64,000 nt of DNA from Herminiimonas sp. (GTDB lineage: Bacteria; Pseudomonadota; Gammaproteobacteria; Burkholderiales; Burkholderiaceae_D). The notes under the pieces are model-generated. The model was not told the origin of the DNA and made no database searches. It saw only the letters and a list, made by a program, of their open reading frames with translations. The number at the start of each line of letters is the position of its first letter. Positions within the stretch are counted from its first letter, which is position 1. Positions 9,049 to 18,591 of the stretch are shown here, in pieces. The stretch is from NCBI GenBank assembly GCA_028292665.1, contig JAQGLW010000113.1, positions 1 to 64,000 of the forward strand, written 5' to 3'. The position numbers and the translations under genes are program-made.

Positions 9049-9362
9049 GTAAAACGAAATTATAGCATCACTTCAACTCATTTTGGAAGTGGTGGATTTT
9101 CCGAGTTGTTTCAGATGCGGTTGCACTTCTCGCAACAGGCGTTGGTTTCAAGATAACGGATGCATTTCATGGAATGGTCGCAGATAACGACATGCGATCA
9201 GGGATAGCGACACTTGATGAACAGGCCGATGCCGTCCGGCCGGCTCACAGGCCGGATTCCAAAACGAATGCCGCCGCAACGCTTTTTGTAAATCATGTAA
9301 AGCCGCCGGAGTCATCGGGATAACGACTCCGGCCTGCTGATCACGGCCGCACCGGCAAAGCC
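9049..9362. other. Intergenic stretch with a hairpin after the GH2 gene
   Basis: No gene is seen. A hairpin with a 9-bp perfect stem (9305-9313 with 9325-9333, GCCGGAGTC/GACTCCGGC) lies 30 bp beyond the stop of the minus-strand GH2 gene and may end its transcript. The tRNA-Arg promoter should lie near 9060-9100 but is not obvious. Confidence 0.5.
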
Positions 9363-11159
9363 TTACATTGATGCATTGGCGGCCGTCGGCGCATCGTTTT
9401 TGATATTGCGTGTCGCAGCCGAAATCTTCTCAAGAGGAATTTTCGGCGTGCGATCCGCATACAGCAATCCGTTCGCTTCCTGAAAAGTATCGGCGAACTG
9501 CGTGTAGCAATATCCACTGAAAATGGTGGTGTTGTTGACGACTTCCAGCAGCTTTTGGTAATTCTCGAACAGCTCGTTGTCGTCGGATGCCTTCGAATAG
9601 CCCCAATCCTTGCTGGCGCCGGGCGCTGGATTTTTAGTGTAGGCGATTCCACCGAATTCAGTCAGCATGATCGGCTGACCCCGATGCGGATAGCCGTCCA
9701 GGGTCAGGATGCGCCCGCCGGGACGCCGCCGGTCGAACAGTTCTTGCGTCTGTGTGGCGGACCCGTAGCGGGACAGAAGGCCCGCAGGGTCGCAATCGTA
9801 ATCGTGGATGCCGAGGATGTCGGTAGCCGATGCTTCCCAGCCGTCGTTGCCGATCACCGGACGGGTCGAATCCAGCGTGCGCGTCATGTGGTAGAGCGCC
9901 TCCACTGCATTGCGGTGCGCCTGGGTCGACGTCAGGTTAGGCACGCCCCACGACTCGTTGAACGGCACCCAGACGATCACGCACGGATGGCTGTAGTCGC
10001 GATCGATCACCTCGATCCATTCCCGCACCAGGCGCGTGACGGCTTGCGGGCTGAAGCGGTAAGCCGAGGGCATTTCTTCCCACACCAGCAGGCCGAGTTT
10101 GTCGGCCCAGTACAGATAGCGCGGGTCCTCGATCTTCTGATGCTTTCTGACGCCGTTGAAGCCCATTGCCTTGGCCAGTTCCACATCCTTTTTCAATGCA
10201 TCGTCGGACGGCGCGGTCAGCAGGGTATCGGGCCAATATCCCTGGTCCAGCACCAGCCTGAGTTGATAGGGCCGGCCGTTGAGCATGAAGCGGTCGCGAT
10301 TCACATTCACCGAACGCAACGCGGTATAGGAGCGGACCTGGTCCAGTACCCGTTCGCCCTGCCGCAATGTGATTTGCGCGTCGAGCAGCGTCGGCCGTTC
10401 CGGGCTCCATAGCAGTTCGTTGCGGGAGTCGTCGATGCCCGGGTCGGACAATGCGATCTTGCGATGCGTTTCGCCGCCGATGATCTTGTAGACGTCGTCC
10501 GCCAGTATTTTGTCGCCATGCGATATCCTGACCTCGACGGTCAGATCATCTTTCAGGTCGCCGTTGATGAACGTTTCGCAACCGATTTCAAATCCGTCGA
10601 AATGCGGCGTCCAGCGCAGCTTTTGAATATACGTGCCGGGCACGCGCTCCAGCCATACCGTCTGCCAGATGCCGGTGGTGCGCGGATACCAGATCGAATG
10701 CGGCTCCAGTTGCCAATCCTGCTTGCCGCGCGGCTTGGCCAGGTCGTGCGGATCGTCTTCCGCGCAGACTGTCACGGTCTGCCGCCCGGACGCATTCAAT
10801 GCGTGGGTGATATCCGCTGAAAACGGCGTATGCCCTCCTTCGTGCTCCGTCACCAGAAAACCGTTGATCCAGACCTGCGCGCGATAGTCGACTGCGCCGA
10901 AATGCAGCACGACGCGTTCTCCGAGAGCCTTGATTTCGAAGTCCCGTTCATACCAGCAGACACGGTGGAAACCGCGATCGCCTATGCCGCTGGTTTCGGA
11001 TTCCGGCGGATAAGGCACCAGGATTTGATTGGACCAATTGATAGGATCGGACGGATTTTTGTATTCGTTATTGTTGTCGAAGGTAAACTTCCACAAACCA
11101 TTCAGCGATTGCCAGTGTTCGCGCACCAGCTGCGGACGCGGATATACAGTTTCAGCCAT
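9363..11159 (-). CDS. Glycoside hydrolase family 2 protein (beta-glucuronidase/beta-galactosidase-like)
   Basis: A 598-residue protein from the ATG at 11159, chosen because GGGAG lies just upstream; an in-frame GTG at 11192 lacks one. The order of domains is GH2: a sugar-binding jelly roll (about 10-180), an immunoglobulin-like domain (about 190-285), and a TIM barrel. The barrel has the acid/base motif VPFNESWG (Glu402) and the nucleophile motif LTEFGG (Glu501). No signal peptide is seen, so the enzyme is probably cytoplasmic. The sugar cannot be decided from sequence. The GH1-RmlD fusion gene lies upstream on the same strand, about 220 bp away, which suggests a shared carbohydrate role. Confidence 0.88.
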   Translation of the reverse strand: MAETVYPRPQLVREHWQSLNGLWKFTFDNNNEYKNPSDPINWSNQILVPYPPESETSGIGDRGFHRVCWYERDFEIKALGERVVLHFGAVDYRAQVWINGFLVTEHEGGHTPFSADITHALNASGRQTVTVCAEDDPHDLAKPRGKQDWQLEPHSIWYPRTTGIWQTVWLERVPGTYIQKLRWTPHFDGFEIGCETFINGDLKDDLTVEVRISHGDKILADDVYKIIGGETHRKIALSDPGIDDSRNELLWSPERPTLLDAQITLRQGERVLDQVRSYTALRSVNVNRDRFMLNGRPYQLRLVLDQGYWPDTLLTAPSDDALKKDVELAKAMGFNGVRKHQKIEDPRYLYWADKLGLLVWEEMPSAYRFSPQAVTRLVREWIEVIDRDYSHPCVIVWVPFNESWGVPNLTSTQAHRNAVEALYHMTRTLDSTRPVIGNDGWEASATDILGIHDYDCDPAGLLSRYGSATQTQELFDRRRPGGRILTLDGYPHRGQPIMLTEFGGIAYTKNPAPGASKDWGYSKASDDNELFENYQKLLEVVNNTTIFSGYCYTQFADTFQEANGLLYADRTPKIPLEKISAATRNIKNDAPTAANASM

Positions 11160-11318
11160 GGGGCTCCCTTGTTTATTAAGCGGATATGCCACTTGGAGTA
11201 CAACTATTCCGGGCTGTTCCCAACAGCATGAAAAAGATTGGGAGAAAAAATCGGGAGATAAGGCGGACCAGATAGCGATGGGAATAAAAGGATGTTGGCA
11301 AAAGACCGGAATGCGGCA

Positions 11319-11354
11319 GCCGGCATGTCAAAATTTTATCCATGACACGCCGGC
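11319..11354 (-). terminator. Possible terminator hairpin after the GH1-RmlD gene
   Basis: An 11-bp stem with one mismatch (11319-11329 with 11344-11354, GCCGGCATGTC/GACACGCCGGC) lies 25 bp beyond the stop of the minus-strand fusion gene. There is a short T run (GGTCTTTTGCC) downstream on that strand, but not directly at the stem, so the call is weak. Confidence 0.4.
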
Positions 11355-11378
11355 CGCCGTTCGCTGCCGCACGATGCT

Positions 11379-13595
11379 TCAGCCAACCGCGATCGCAGAG
11401 GTGTCGCCTGTTTCCCAGGCGATAGTGGTTTCCCGCACAAAGCGCTGGATTGCATTGTCGAGATGGGGCAGGATCACGCCGCGTTCGCTCGACAGAGCGG
11501 TGACGCGCCTGTCGCTGTCGCTGGTTTTTAACAGCGAGCCGATATTTACACCGGCTTCCAGCGCCACCCGCGAAGCCAATTCATGCCACGAAATCGTCCC
11601 TTGGTTGGCAAGATGCCAAATCCCTGTTTCGCCATCGATCAGCAGATCGAGTACCGCATGCGCCAGGTCGGGCACGTAAGTCGGCGACACCAGCATCGCA
11701 TCGCTTGCCCGGACTTCACGCCCGGCTGAAAGATCGCGCAACACCGCATGCACGAAGCTGTAGCGATCCCATGGACCGAAAAATGCGCTGGTTCTGACGG
11801 CAAGGGCCTGCGGACAAGCTTCGAGGACGCGCCGCTCGGCCTCCGCCTTGCTGTTGCCATATACACAGACGGGTGACACCGCATCGCTTTCGACATATGC
11901 CCGCCCCAATTGACCGTCGAATACCAGATCCGAAGAAAAAGTAATGAACGGAATATCAAGCCTGGCGCAGGCACGCGCCAGTATTTCAGCGCCGGCGGCG
12001 TTCTCGCGGTAGCACCGCTCCGCATTGCGCGATGCTTCCGCGACCCGCACATAACCGGCGGTATTGATGACCGCCCAAGGGCGCCGGCGCACAAGCGCGG
12101 CTTCGACCGATGCGGCATCGGCAATATCCATGTCGGCCCGGCTTAACAGGTCATGATCAAGTCCGCGGATGTCGCAAACACGCGAAAACGCCTGGCCGAG
12201 CGTGCCGCTTGCCCCGGTAATGGCCAGCCGGCGCGGCGCTCCGACCAGCCGTGCGATTCCGCTGCGGCGGGCCGGCCGATAAAACCGTCCGTCGCGCCGC
12301 CACCAGCCGGCGCGGTCAAGCACCGGATGATCGAACTCGCCGGCCGACGCCAGCGCAGCTGCGGCGGCGGCCAGCACGGTTGGCCGCAACGACTTGCAGC
12401 GCGCATCAAAAACACCGGTTTCATAAAAGCCGTTTTTCTGGACCAGCAGCGTGTTCCAGTCGACCGCGCCAAGCATCGACCATATCGTGACGGCGCGTAT
12501 GTCGGCGCCTTCGGACTTCAGCTTGTTGGCGGCGCTCCATACTTCCATCAGCCACCGCAGCTGTTCGTCGCGGCTAGAGCCATGGTGCGCTTCCGTCACC
12601 GCAAGCGGCAGCCGATAACGTTCCCACGCTTCGCGCAAACGCGCCAGCGGCCCGGTTTCTCCATGCGGCATCTCTACCCGTACCGCCTCGGCATCGGCGT
12701 AATCGGCGTAATCGTTGCCGCAATGATGGTGCTCCGGATAGTGATGCAGTTGATGATCGAGAAAGCGTTCGCTGGTCAGGTAATGATTGATGCCGACGAT
12801 ATCGGGAGGACACGGCTGCTGAACGAAAAAATCCAATTCATTCTCATCGATACCCGCGTCGAGAAAAATCCGATGCCATGAATGGGAACGGTCGATGCGC
12901 CCGCATAAAAGATCGAAGCTCAGCCAGCGCCGTTCATTTTCATGATCGGCCTGATATTGCAGCGGAGGCGTGCTGAATGTTTTTCCGAGATCTTCGGTTT
13001 GCACCAATCGAGCGCCCGGTGTGACTCGCCGAATCGCACGCATGGACAGCACTACTGCACGGCACTGATTGATCAGCGCGCGCAGGAAGGTGGACATATT
13101 CCGACCATGCGGATACCAGTGGCCGTAAAGTCCGCTGAAACGGGCGGTTGTAAGCGGTTCGTTAACCGGCGTAAACATTTCAATCCACGGATAGCGTGCC
13201 GCAACGCGTTCAGCATGGGCTGCCAGCAACGCCGGAAATGCCGGATCCAGCAGATTGGTATAGTGCGGTCCGCTTCCATGATGAATCAGGCCGGCGATCG
13301 GTTTGATGCCAAGTTCCCGCAGCCGCCCCAAACGTTCATCATGCCAGCGCCAATCGGTTTTATCGGGATCATCCGGCGATACTGTTTCCCAAATGACCGG
13401 ATAGCGCAGCGTACGTATGCCCAATGCAGCTATCCTGCCAAGATCGTCGGCTCGGTCGAAATGACCAGTTTCAACAACCTGGTTACGAAAAAGATCGCCG
13501 ACACGCGCCACAGTGCATTCAAGTCCTCCCCAGAGTTCGATTCTCGATTTTTCAGACGCAGTCGGAAAATGGTTCATGGATGTGTGTGTATTCAT
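11379..13595 (-). CDS. GH1 glycosidase fused to an RmlD-like sugar-nucleotide reductase
   Basis: A 738-residue two-domain protein. Residues about 20-415 resemble a family 1 glycoside hydrolase: acid/base motif TPVNEP (Glu146) and a nucleophile-like Glu335 in LAVTEAHHGS, where GH1 enzymes usually have TENG. Residues about 455-735 are an extended short-chain reductase like RmlD (dTDP-4-dehydrorhamnose reductase), with the NAD(P) motif GASGTLG (461-467), SSDLVFDG (554-561) and the catalytic Tyr579/Lys583 pair in VYGNSKAE. No signal peptide is present, so it is probably cytosolic. The joint suggests glycoside processing coupled to sugar-nucleotide reduction, but the substrate is unknown. A second ATG at 13577 is possible. 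The GH2 gene lies downstream on the same strand. Confidence 0.85.
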   Translation of the reverse strand: MNTHTSMNHFPTASEKSRIELWGGLECTVARVGDLFRNQVVETGHFDRADDLGRIAALGIRTLRYPVIWETVSPDDPDKTDWRWHDERLGRLRELGIKPIAGLIHHGSGPHYTNLLDPAFPALLAAHAERVAARYPWIEMFTPVNEPLTTARFSGLYGHWYPHGRNMSTFLRALINQCRAVVLSMRAIRRVTPGARLVQTEDLGKTFSTPPLQYQADHENERRWLSFDLLCGRIDRSHSWHRIFLDAGIDENELDFFVQQPCPPDIVGINHYLTSERFLDHQLHHYPEHHHCGNDYADYADAEAVRVEMPHGETGPLARLREAWERYRLPLAVTEAHHGSSRDEQLRWLMEVWSAANKLKSEGADIRAVTIWSMLGAVDWNTLLVQKNGFYETGVFDARCKSLRPTVLAAAAAALASAGEFDHPVLDRAGWWRRDGRFYRPARRSGIARLVGAPRRLAITGASGTLGQAFSRVCDIRGLDHDLLSRADMDIADAASVEAALVRRRPWAVINTAGYVRVAEASRNAERCYRENAAGAEILARACARLDIPFITFSSDLVFDGQLGRAYVESDAVSPVCVYGNSKAEAERRVLEACPQALAVRTSAFFGPWDRYSFVHAVLRDLSAGREVRASDAMLVSPTYVPDLAHAVLDLLIDGETGIWHLANQGTISWHELASRVALEAGVNIGSLLKTSDSDRRVTALSSERGVILPHLDNAIQRFVRETTIAWETGDTSAIAVG

Positions 13596-14110
13596 ATGAA
13601 GAATTCAATTCAGAAGGTTATTGTTCAAATGCACGTATAAACATGAAGAGTCAGAAAAACGATTGAGTAAAAATTGGTTGAAGCGTGTAAAAAAGGGATA
13701 CCGTTTGCTCTCGGCCAAGTCTCTACAATGGAGAACGGACGGCAGTTGAAATAGAACGGCAGTCATGTGTACAAGGGTAGAAACATAATTGCGTTCAACT
13801 GAGGCAAGAATGCCAGCCTGATAAGGCAAAAATTGTTCCCGTATTCCCGATATCGAAAGTCGTTGCCGACTAATCTGAAGAGCTTCATTGCACAAAATAA
13901 TTCAACCTGATAAACCATACGGAAACGAATCCGCGATGCCTTGCTCGATGCCAATTGTCTTGCGCGTGAACACAGGATGGTATTGTTGTGTTTTTCTGAT
14001 ATTTTCCATTGCGAATAATCAATGGCAGGCGGCAAGGCAGCTTGAAATGCATGTTCAGGCACGTATCAAGCATTGGCAAAAGCAATTTCCCGACACTCTG
14101 ATTGACGGTG
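13596..14110. other. AT-richer intergenic region, no gene recognised
   Basis: About 515 bp between divergently transcribed genes (the fusion gene on minus, arfB on plus). It is visibly richer in A/T than the flanking genes. Overlapping short frames exist on both strands, but none shows a recognisable domain or a good ribosome-binding site. It must contain both promoters. Confidence 0.5.
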
Positions 14111-14515
14111 ATGAATAAAGTAATAGCGATTCCCGCAAGCGAAATCGAGATGACTGCGATTCGTGCGCAGGGACCGGGCGGCCAGAATGTCAATAAAGTG
14201 TCCACTGCTGTCCACCTGCGCTTCGACATCGCCGCGTCCTCGCTTCCGGCGATCTGCAAGGAACGGCTGATGCAATTGAACGACCAGCGCATCACCAGGG
14301 ATGGCGTCATCGTGATCAAGGCACAGCAAGGCCGCAGCCTGGAAAAGAATCGGGAAGAAGCGTTGCGGAGGCTGCAGGAACTGATTGCAAGCGTGACGAT
14401 ATCGCCTAAAAAACGCAGACCGACGAAACCGACTCGCAGCTCTCAGCTAAAGCGTCTCGATAGCAAAAGCACGCGAGGAAAAGTGAAGGCAATGCGCGGA
14501 AAAATTATCGATTGA
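14111..14515 (+). CDS. arfB: Peptidyl-tRNA hydrolase ArfB (YaeJ)
   Basis: A 134-residue release-factor-like protein that rescues stalled ribosomes by hydrolysing peptidyl-tRNA in the ribosomal A-site. The catalytic GGQ motif is at residues 23-25 (RAQGPGGQNVNKVSTAV). The C-terminal tail is long and basic (KKRRPTKPTRSS...KAMRGKIID), which in ArfB enters the empty mRNA channel. I choose the ATG at 14111; an upstream in-frame TTG at 14102 is less likely. The length matches the family (about 135-140). It converges with the DUF1501 gene, with only 14 bp between their stops. Confidence 0.93.
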   Translation: MNKVIAIPASEIEMTAIRAQGPGGQNVNKVSTAVHLRFDIAASSLPAICKERLMQLNDQRITRDGVIVIKAQQGRSLEKNREEALRRLQELIASVTISPKKRRPTKPTRSSQLKRLDSKSTRGKVKAMRGKIID

Positions 14516-14529
14516 TCGACCCGGCTTTT

Positions 14530-15705
14530 TCAGGTCCACAGTAAATCGAGCGTCGGGAATTTCGCGCCGAGCACGGCGGTTGAATTGAGGCCCCAGCATT
14601 TTTCCAGCAGAGTCGCATAGACACTCCGAAAATCGACGGCGTAAGCCATATTGCCCGAATCATCGAGTTGCGCCGGATCGGACACGGCGCCCAGCAGTCC
14701 GCCCTTCACCCGTCCGCCCATTACAAAATGCGGTGCGACGGTGCCGTGATCCGTGCCGCCGGACAGATTTTCTTTCGGGCGCCGGCCGAATTCGGCATAG
14801 GTCATCACGACAGTCGAATCCCAGCGGTTCAGTTCCAGCATGGCGGATCGCAATGCGGTCAATCCGTTTGCCAGCTGTTTGAGCAGCTCCGCATGAATCC
14901 CGGATTGATTCTGATGCGTATCGAATCCGCCGATCGATAATCTCAGTACCGCCACACGCTGTCCTGTTTGCTCGCCGCCGGCAACCACCTGGGCTGCGGT
15001 CTTGATCACATCGCCGAAGCCGCCTTTCGGGAATTCGGTCTTCAATTCAATCCGGCCCTGCTTCGGCCTCAAGCCCTCCGCTGCTTTTACAATATCGGAT
15101 TCGACCTTCAGCATATGTCCCAAAGCCGCATTGCCCTGCGCATTGGCCGGCATTGCGAGACGGGCATTGTTCAGGAACTGCTCGGTATTGGATAAAGCAA
15201 TCGCGCGCGAACCGCCGGCGAGCGGCCCGAGCTCCTGGCTGCCGATGATCACGCCGTCAGCGCTATAGGCTGCGGGCGTAGGGCGGGATGCAAAAGCGCG
15301 CGTCAGCCAACCCTGGTGCAGATATTGATCCGATTTCGATGCGGTGTCCCAGATTTCGATCGAGCGGAAATGCGACAGGTTCGGCTGCGGATAACCCAAT
15401 CCCTGTACGATTGCCAGTTCCCTGTTTTGCCACAGCGCCATCAACGGCTGCAGGCTTGGATGCAGGCCGGCATTCTGATCGAGCTGCAATACCGCTTCGC
15501 GTTTGACTGCAATGCGCGGACGCAGATTGTAATAGGCCGGACTTGCATAAGGCACGACCGTATTCAGGCCGTCGTTGCCGCCTTTCAGCTCTATCAGTAT
15601 CAGCAGATTTTGATAGCCGGCGCCATTCTGCGCCAGCGACAGGCGCGGTGCGAGCAGCGCTGTACCGATGCCGCCGGAGAACAGGAAAAAATCGCGACGC
15701 TTCAT
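14530..15705 (-). CDS. DUF1501 family secreted protein
   Basis: A 391-residue protein of the DUF1501 family, related to the sulfatase/alkaline phosphatase-like fold. The N-terminus (MKRRDFFLFSGGIGTALLAPRLSLA) has two arginines before a hydrophobic run, resembling a Tat-type signal. Further family marks are the LKGGNDGLNTVVPY segment (about 37-52) and the C-terminal TYAEFGRRPKENLSGGTDHG block. The biochemical function is not known. The gene lies 36 bp downstream of a DUF1800 gene on the same strand; the two families are commonly paired, so the products probably act together in the cell envelope. Confidence 0.88.
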   Translation of the reverse strand: MKRRDFFLFSGGIGTALLAPRLSLAQNGAGYQNLLILIELKGGNDGLNTVVPYASPAYYNLRPRIAVKREAVLQLDQNAGLHPSLQPLMALWQNRELAIVQGLGYPQPNLSHFRSIEIWDTASKSDQYLHQGWLTRAFASRPTPAAYSADGVIIGSQELGPLAGGSRAIALSNTEQFLNNARLAMPANAQGNAALGHMLKVESDIVKAAEGLRPKQGRIELKTEFPKGGFGDVIKTAAQVVAGGEQTGQRVAVLRLSIGGFDTHQNQSGIHAELLKQLANGLTALRSAMLELNRWDSTVVMTYAEFGRRPKENLSGGTDHGTVAPHFVMGGRVKGGLLGAVSDPAQLDDSGNMAYAVDFRSVYATLLEKCWGLNSTAVLGAKFPTLDLLWT

Positions 15706-15741
15706 GATTTACCTCCTACCTTCCATTAACGGCATGCCGAA

Positions 15742-17304
15742 TCATTTCAACTGATACACCGGATCCATCAACAGCGTGCGCAAATACGCCGCTCCCGTCA
15801 AATCCGCACGGATCGGCGCGGTCGGCTCCAGCGGCAGAACCGCCTTTTGTATCGCCAGCCGCTGCGTGACATCGGGCGCCGTGCCGGCAGTTGCCCCAAA
15901 CTGCCCAAGCCATGCATCCGGATCAAACGAAATCATCGACGCCGCGTTGGCGAACTGAATGCGCCCTGCGCGACCCAGCGCCTGCCGGCCTTTCACCTTG
16001 CCCGATTCATTCATCTGTTCGCGCGCCGACTTCATTGTTTCGACGGCAGGCATGCCGGCCATTGAGATCAGATTCACATCTTTCTTCCGATCCGCCTCCG
16101 TCGCACGGAACAGCCGCTCCAATATGGATTTTCTGGCGAGTAAAGTCGTGCTGTTGATCCAGTCCTCACCGCCGGGCCAGCCTTTCACATTGGGCGGACT
16201 GAAAAGGTTCTGGCCGAGTTGTGCGACTGCAAAAGTGAACGGCAGCGGATCGTCATAGTTGAACTGAAACTGCTTCAATGCGCCGACCATCATCTCGACC
16301 GGCGACTTGACCAGCGTTGCGCGATTTTTTGCATCCCAGAAGGCGCGCGATAAAAACAGTTCGTGCAATGCAACCTTGATTTCATAATGGCTGTCATGAA
16401 AACGCCGCGCAATATGCGCCACTTCGTCTGCATCGGGATTCGGCGATACGAATTCGCGCCATAGCTTGGTCACGATGTATTCCGCACACGCCGGTTGCGC
16501 CAGCAGAATATCGAGGGCCGCATCGCCTTCGAAATTGCCGCTTCGTCCCAGCACGGTCTTCATGCCATCATCATGGATGAATGGCCGCCATCTGAATTCG
16601 CCGGTATCGGGCTCGATGCTCCAGCCGGTGAAAGCGCGCGCCGCTTCCTTGATGTCCTGCTCGGCATAGTGCCCTTCTCCCAGCGTGAAAAGCTCCATTA
16701 CTTCACGAGCGAAATTTTCGTTCGGCGCACCTTTCCGGTTGCCGGCATTGTCGAGGTAAATCAGCATCGCCGGATCTTTCGATGCCGCGTGCAGCATCGC
16801 GCCGAAATTGCCGAGCGCGTGCCGGCGCAACAGCATATTCTGCCGATACATCAGCTGCGAATATTTGACTTTTTGCTGACTGGAGACAAAGTGATTGTGC
16901 CAGAACAAGGTCATTCGTTCGGTCAGCGGCGATGGCGTCGCCAGCATCTCGCGCAACCACCAGCCGCGCAAATCGAAGCCCTGCCTTATTTCCTTTTCAA
17001 GATGCGCTTTTCTTTCTTCGTCGCTCTTGTCCTTGAATTGCCTGTACGGAACGAACGGTTGTTCTACCCAGGAAGGCGCCGGCGTGACCGGTTGTGCAAC
17101 CGCTTGCTCCAGCAATTTATCGACGGCCTGTTGCCGAGTCAATCCTTCATAGGAAGATACTTCGGATGGAGACGGAGCAAAGCCGGTGCGCGTTAGAAGA
17201 AATCGCGCGTCATCGGCATCGAGCGGCTGCGCCTGCAGCGCTGCAGCCATGATGCACAGGGCGATTCCCGCAATTGTTCGAAGAACCGCTTGTGGCGCAG
17301 CCAT
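15742..17304 (-). CDS. DUF1800 family secreted protein
   Basis: A 520-residue protein of the DUF1800 family, function unknown. The N-terminus contains a cleavable-looking signal peptide (LRTIAGIALCIMAAALQA/QP). Family marks include LLTRTGFAPSPSEV, MTLFWHNHFVSSQQKV, NFAREVMELFTLGEGHY, and NVKGWPGGEDWINS. It is the middle gene of a three-gene minus-strand cluster: a small secreted protein upstream (9 bp gap) and DUF1501 downstream (36 bp gap). The tight spacing suggests one operon. Confidence 0.88.
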   Translation of the reverse strand: MAAPQAVLRTIAGIALCIMAAALQAQPLDADDARFLLTRTGFAPSPSEVSSYEGLTRQQAVDKLLEQAVAQPVTPAPSWVEQPFVPYRQFKDKSDEERKAHLEKEIRQGFDLRGWWLREMLATPSPLTERMTLFWHNHFVSSQQKVKYSQLMYRQNMLLRRHALGNFGAMLHAASKDPAMLIYLDNAGNRKGAPNENFAREVMELFTLGEGHYAEQDIKEAARAFTGWSIEPDTGEFRWRPFIHDDGMKTVLGRSGNFEGDAALDILLAQPACAEYIVTKLWREFVSPNPDADEVAHIARRFHDSHYEIKVALHELFLSRAFWDAKNRATLVKSPVEMMVGALKQFQFNYDDPLPFTFAVAQLGQNLFSPPNVKGWPGGEDWINSTTLLARKSILERLFRATEADRKKDVNLISMAGMPAVETMKSAREQMNESGKVKGRQALGRAGRIQFANAASMISFDPDAWLGQFGATAGTAPDVTQRLAIQKAVLPLEPTAPIRADLTGAAYLRTLLMDPVYQLK

Positions 17305-17313
17305 GGACAGGAA

Positions 17314-17640
17314 TCAAGGCTTGACGTAAATGTCGTGGCCGGCTTCATTGATTTGCCGGCGCAACGCGCGTCGTTCTTCCGGAGACATCCGGCCGGGTTT
17401 TCTCGAACCATCCGGACCGGCGTTGGGGTTGCCGTTGTCCGGCTGTCTTCCCTGGTCGAATTGACGATACTGTTGCTGCCGCCCGCCTTGGGACTCGCCC
17501 TGATCCATCGCCCTTTGCTGTTGACGAGCCGCATGCGCGGCGTCGCGGTCTCCCCGATTCTGGCCGGGATTGGCAAATGCGCTCACCATGCTTATCATCA
17601 ACAGGAGAGATATACTGATTTTTTTAAACAGCATATTCAT
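17314..17640 (-). CDS. Small secreted Gln/Arg/Gly-rich protein
   Basis: A 108-residue protein I do not recognise. Residues 1-23 form a signal peptide (MNMLFKKISISLLLMISMVSAFA). The mature part is hydrophilic and low in complexity, rich in Gln, Arg, Gly and Asp (ARQQQRAMDQGESQGGRQQQ). It ends in a more conserved-looking segment, MSPEERRALRRQINEAGHDIY. The gene overlaps nothing and ends 9 bp before the DUF1800 gene, so it is probably the first gene of that operon. Short proteins with a 'SPEERRxLRRQIxxAGxxIY' end are seen in Burkholderiales; that is a memory, not a search result. Confidence 0.75.
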   Translation of the reverse strand: MNMLFKKISISLLLMISMVSAFANPGQNRGDRDAAHAARQQQRAMDQGESQGGRQQQYRQFDQGRQPDNGNPNAGPDGSRKPGRMSPEERRALRRQINEAGHDIYVKP

Positions 17641-17728
17641 AACAATTTTCTTTCGTGATGCCTGAACGCAGTTAAGCTCTAGCGATAAATCAAAGTGTAG
17701 GCCGCTTTATCCAATGCCATAACGGGAA

Positions 17729-17757
17729 TTGAGTAAAGTTTGTAACACTTTGTAATG
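17729..17757 (+). promoter_or_regulatory. Candidate OmpR autoregulatory site and promoter
   Basis: The heptamer TTTGTAA occurs twice (17739-17745 and 17749-17755), 10 bp apart. This is the spacing of tandem OmpR-binding sites, and the core TGTAA resembles known OmpR boxes. The repeats lie within a weak promoter: TTGAGT at 17729-17734 and TGTAAT at 17751-17756, 16 bp apart. It is 51 bp upstream of ompR. Inferred only from the pattern. Confidence 0.45.
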
Positions 17758-17807
17758 CCTCATGCAATAGTTGTTCCGACCGGTGTTTCTGAAGTTACCA
17801 TAGCGAC

Positions 17808-18563
17808 ATGAATATGACAAATCCAGCTACTCATCCAGATAATACCCACCAAGCAAAAATCCTGGTGGTCGACGACGATATCCGACTGCGGGATCTGCTG
17901 CGCCGCTATCTGGCCGAACAGGGATTCAACGTGGTCACCGCCGAAAACGCCCAGGCGATGAACAAGCTCTGGCTGCGCGAGCGTTACGATCTGCTGGTGC
18001 TCGACCTGATGCTGCCGGGCGAAGACGGCCTGTCGATCTGCCGCAGATTGCGCGGCGCCGGCGATCAAACGCCGATCATCATGCTCACCGCGAAGGGTGA
18101 AGATGTCGATCGCATCGTCGGCCTCGAGATGGGCGCGGACGATTATCTGCCCAAACCTTTCAATCCGCGCGAACTGCTCGCCCGCATCAGCGCAGTCTTG
18201 CGCCGCATCGCCCCCGAAGAAGCGCCCGGCGCGCCATCGGAAACGCCGCAATCATTCACGTTCGGCGACTTCGTATTCGATCTCGGCACGCGGACGCTCA
18301 AAAAGAACGGCGAGACGGTGCCGCTCACCACCGGTGAATTTTCGGTATTGAAAGTGTTCGCCCGCCATGCGCGTCAGCCGCTCTCGCGCGAAAAACTGAT
18401 GGAACTGGCCCGCGGCCGCGAATACGAAGTGTTCGACCGCAGCCTTGATGTGCAGATTTCCCGTCTGCGCAAGCTGATCGAACCCGATCCGTCCAATCCG
18501 CTCTACATTCAAACGGTATGGGGCCTGGGCTACGTCTTCATACCCGAAGGCCAGCCACGCTGA
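17808..18563 (+). CDS. ompR: OmpR-type response regulator
   Basis: A 251-residue DNA-binding response regulator. The receiver domain (about residues 17-125) has the acidic pair VVDDD, the phosphoacceptor Asp66 (LLVLDLMLPGEDG), Thr/Lys switch residues and Lys116 (YLPKPFNP). The winged-helix effector domain (about 150-245) contains the TTGEFSVLKVFARHARQPLSREKL and SRLRKLIEPDPSNPLYIQTVWGLGYVF signatures. The next gene, 28 bp downstream, is an EnvZ-like kinase, so this is an osmolarity/porin-type two-component pair. The gene is divergent from the DUF1800 operon. A tandem repeat in the shared upstream region may be its own binding site. Confidence 0.93.
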   Translation: MNMTNPATHPDNTHQAKILVVDDDIRLRDLLRRYLAEQGFNVVTAENAQAMNKLWLRERYDLLVLDLMLPGEDGLSICRRLRGAGDQTPIIMLTAKGEDVDRIVGLEMGADDYLPKPFNPRELLARISAVLRRIAPEEAPGAPSETPQSFTFGDFVFDLGTRTLKKNGETVPLTTGEFSVLKVFARHARQPLSREKLMELARGREYEVFDRSLDVQISRLRKLIEPDPSNPLYIQTVWGLGYVFIPEGQPR

Positions 18564-18591
18564 CCGGCTTTTAACCGAACGGCTCAAACGA

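Noticed and set aside
13605-14319. Several overlapping short minus-strand frames between the fusion gene and arfB
   Set aside because: They overlap one another and arfB, have no ribosome-binding site and show no domain.
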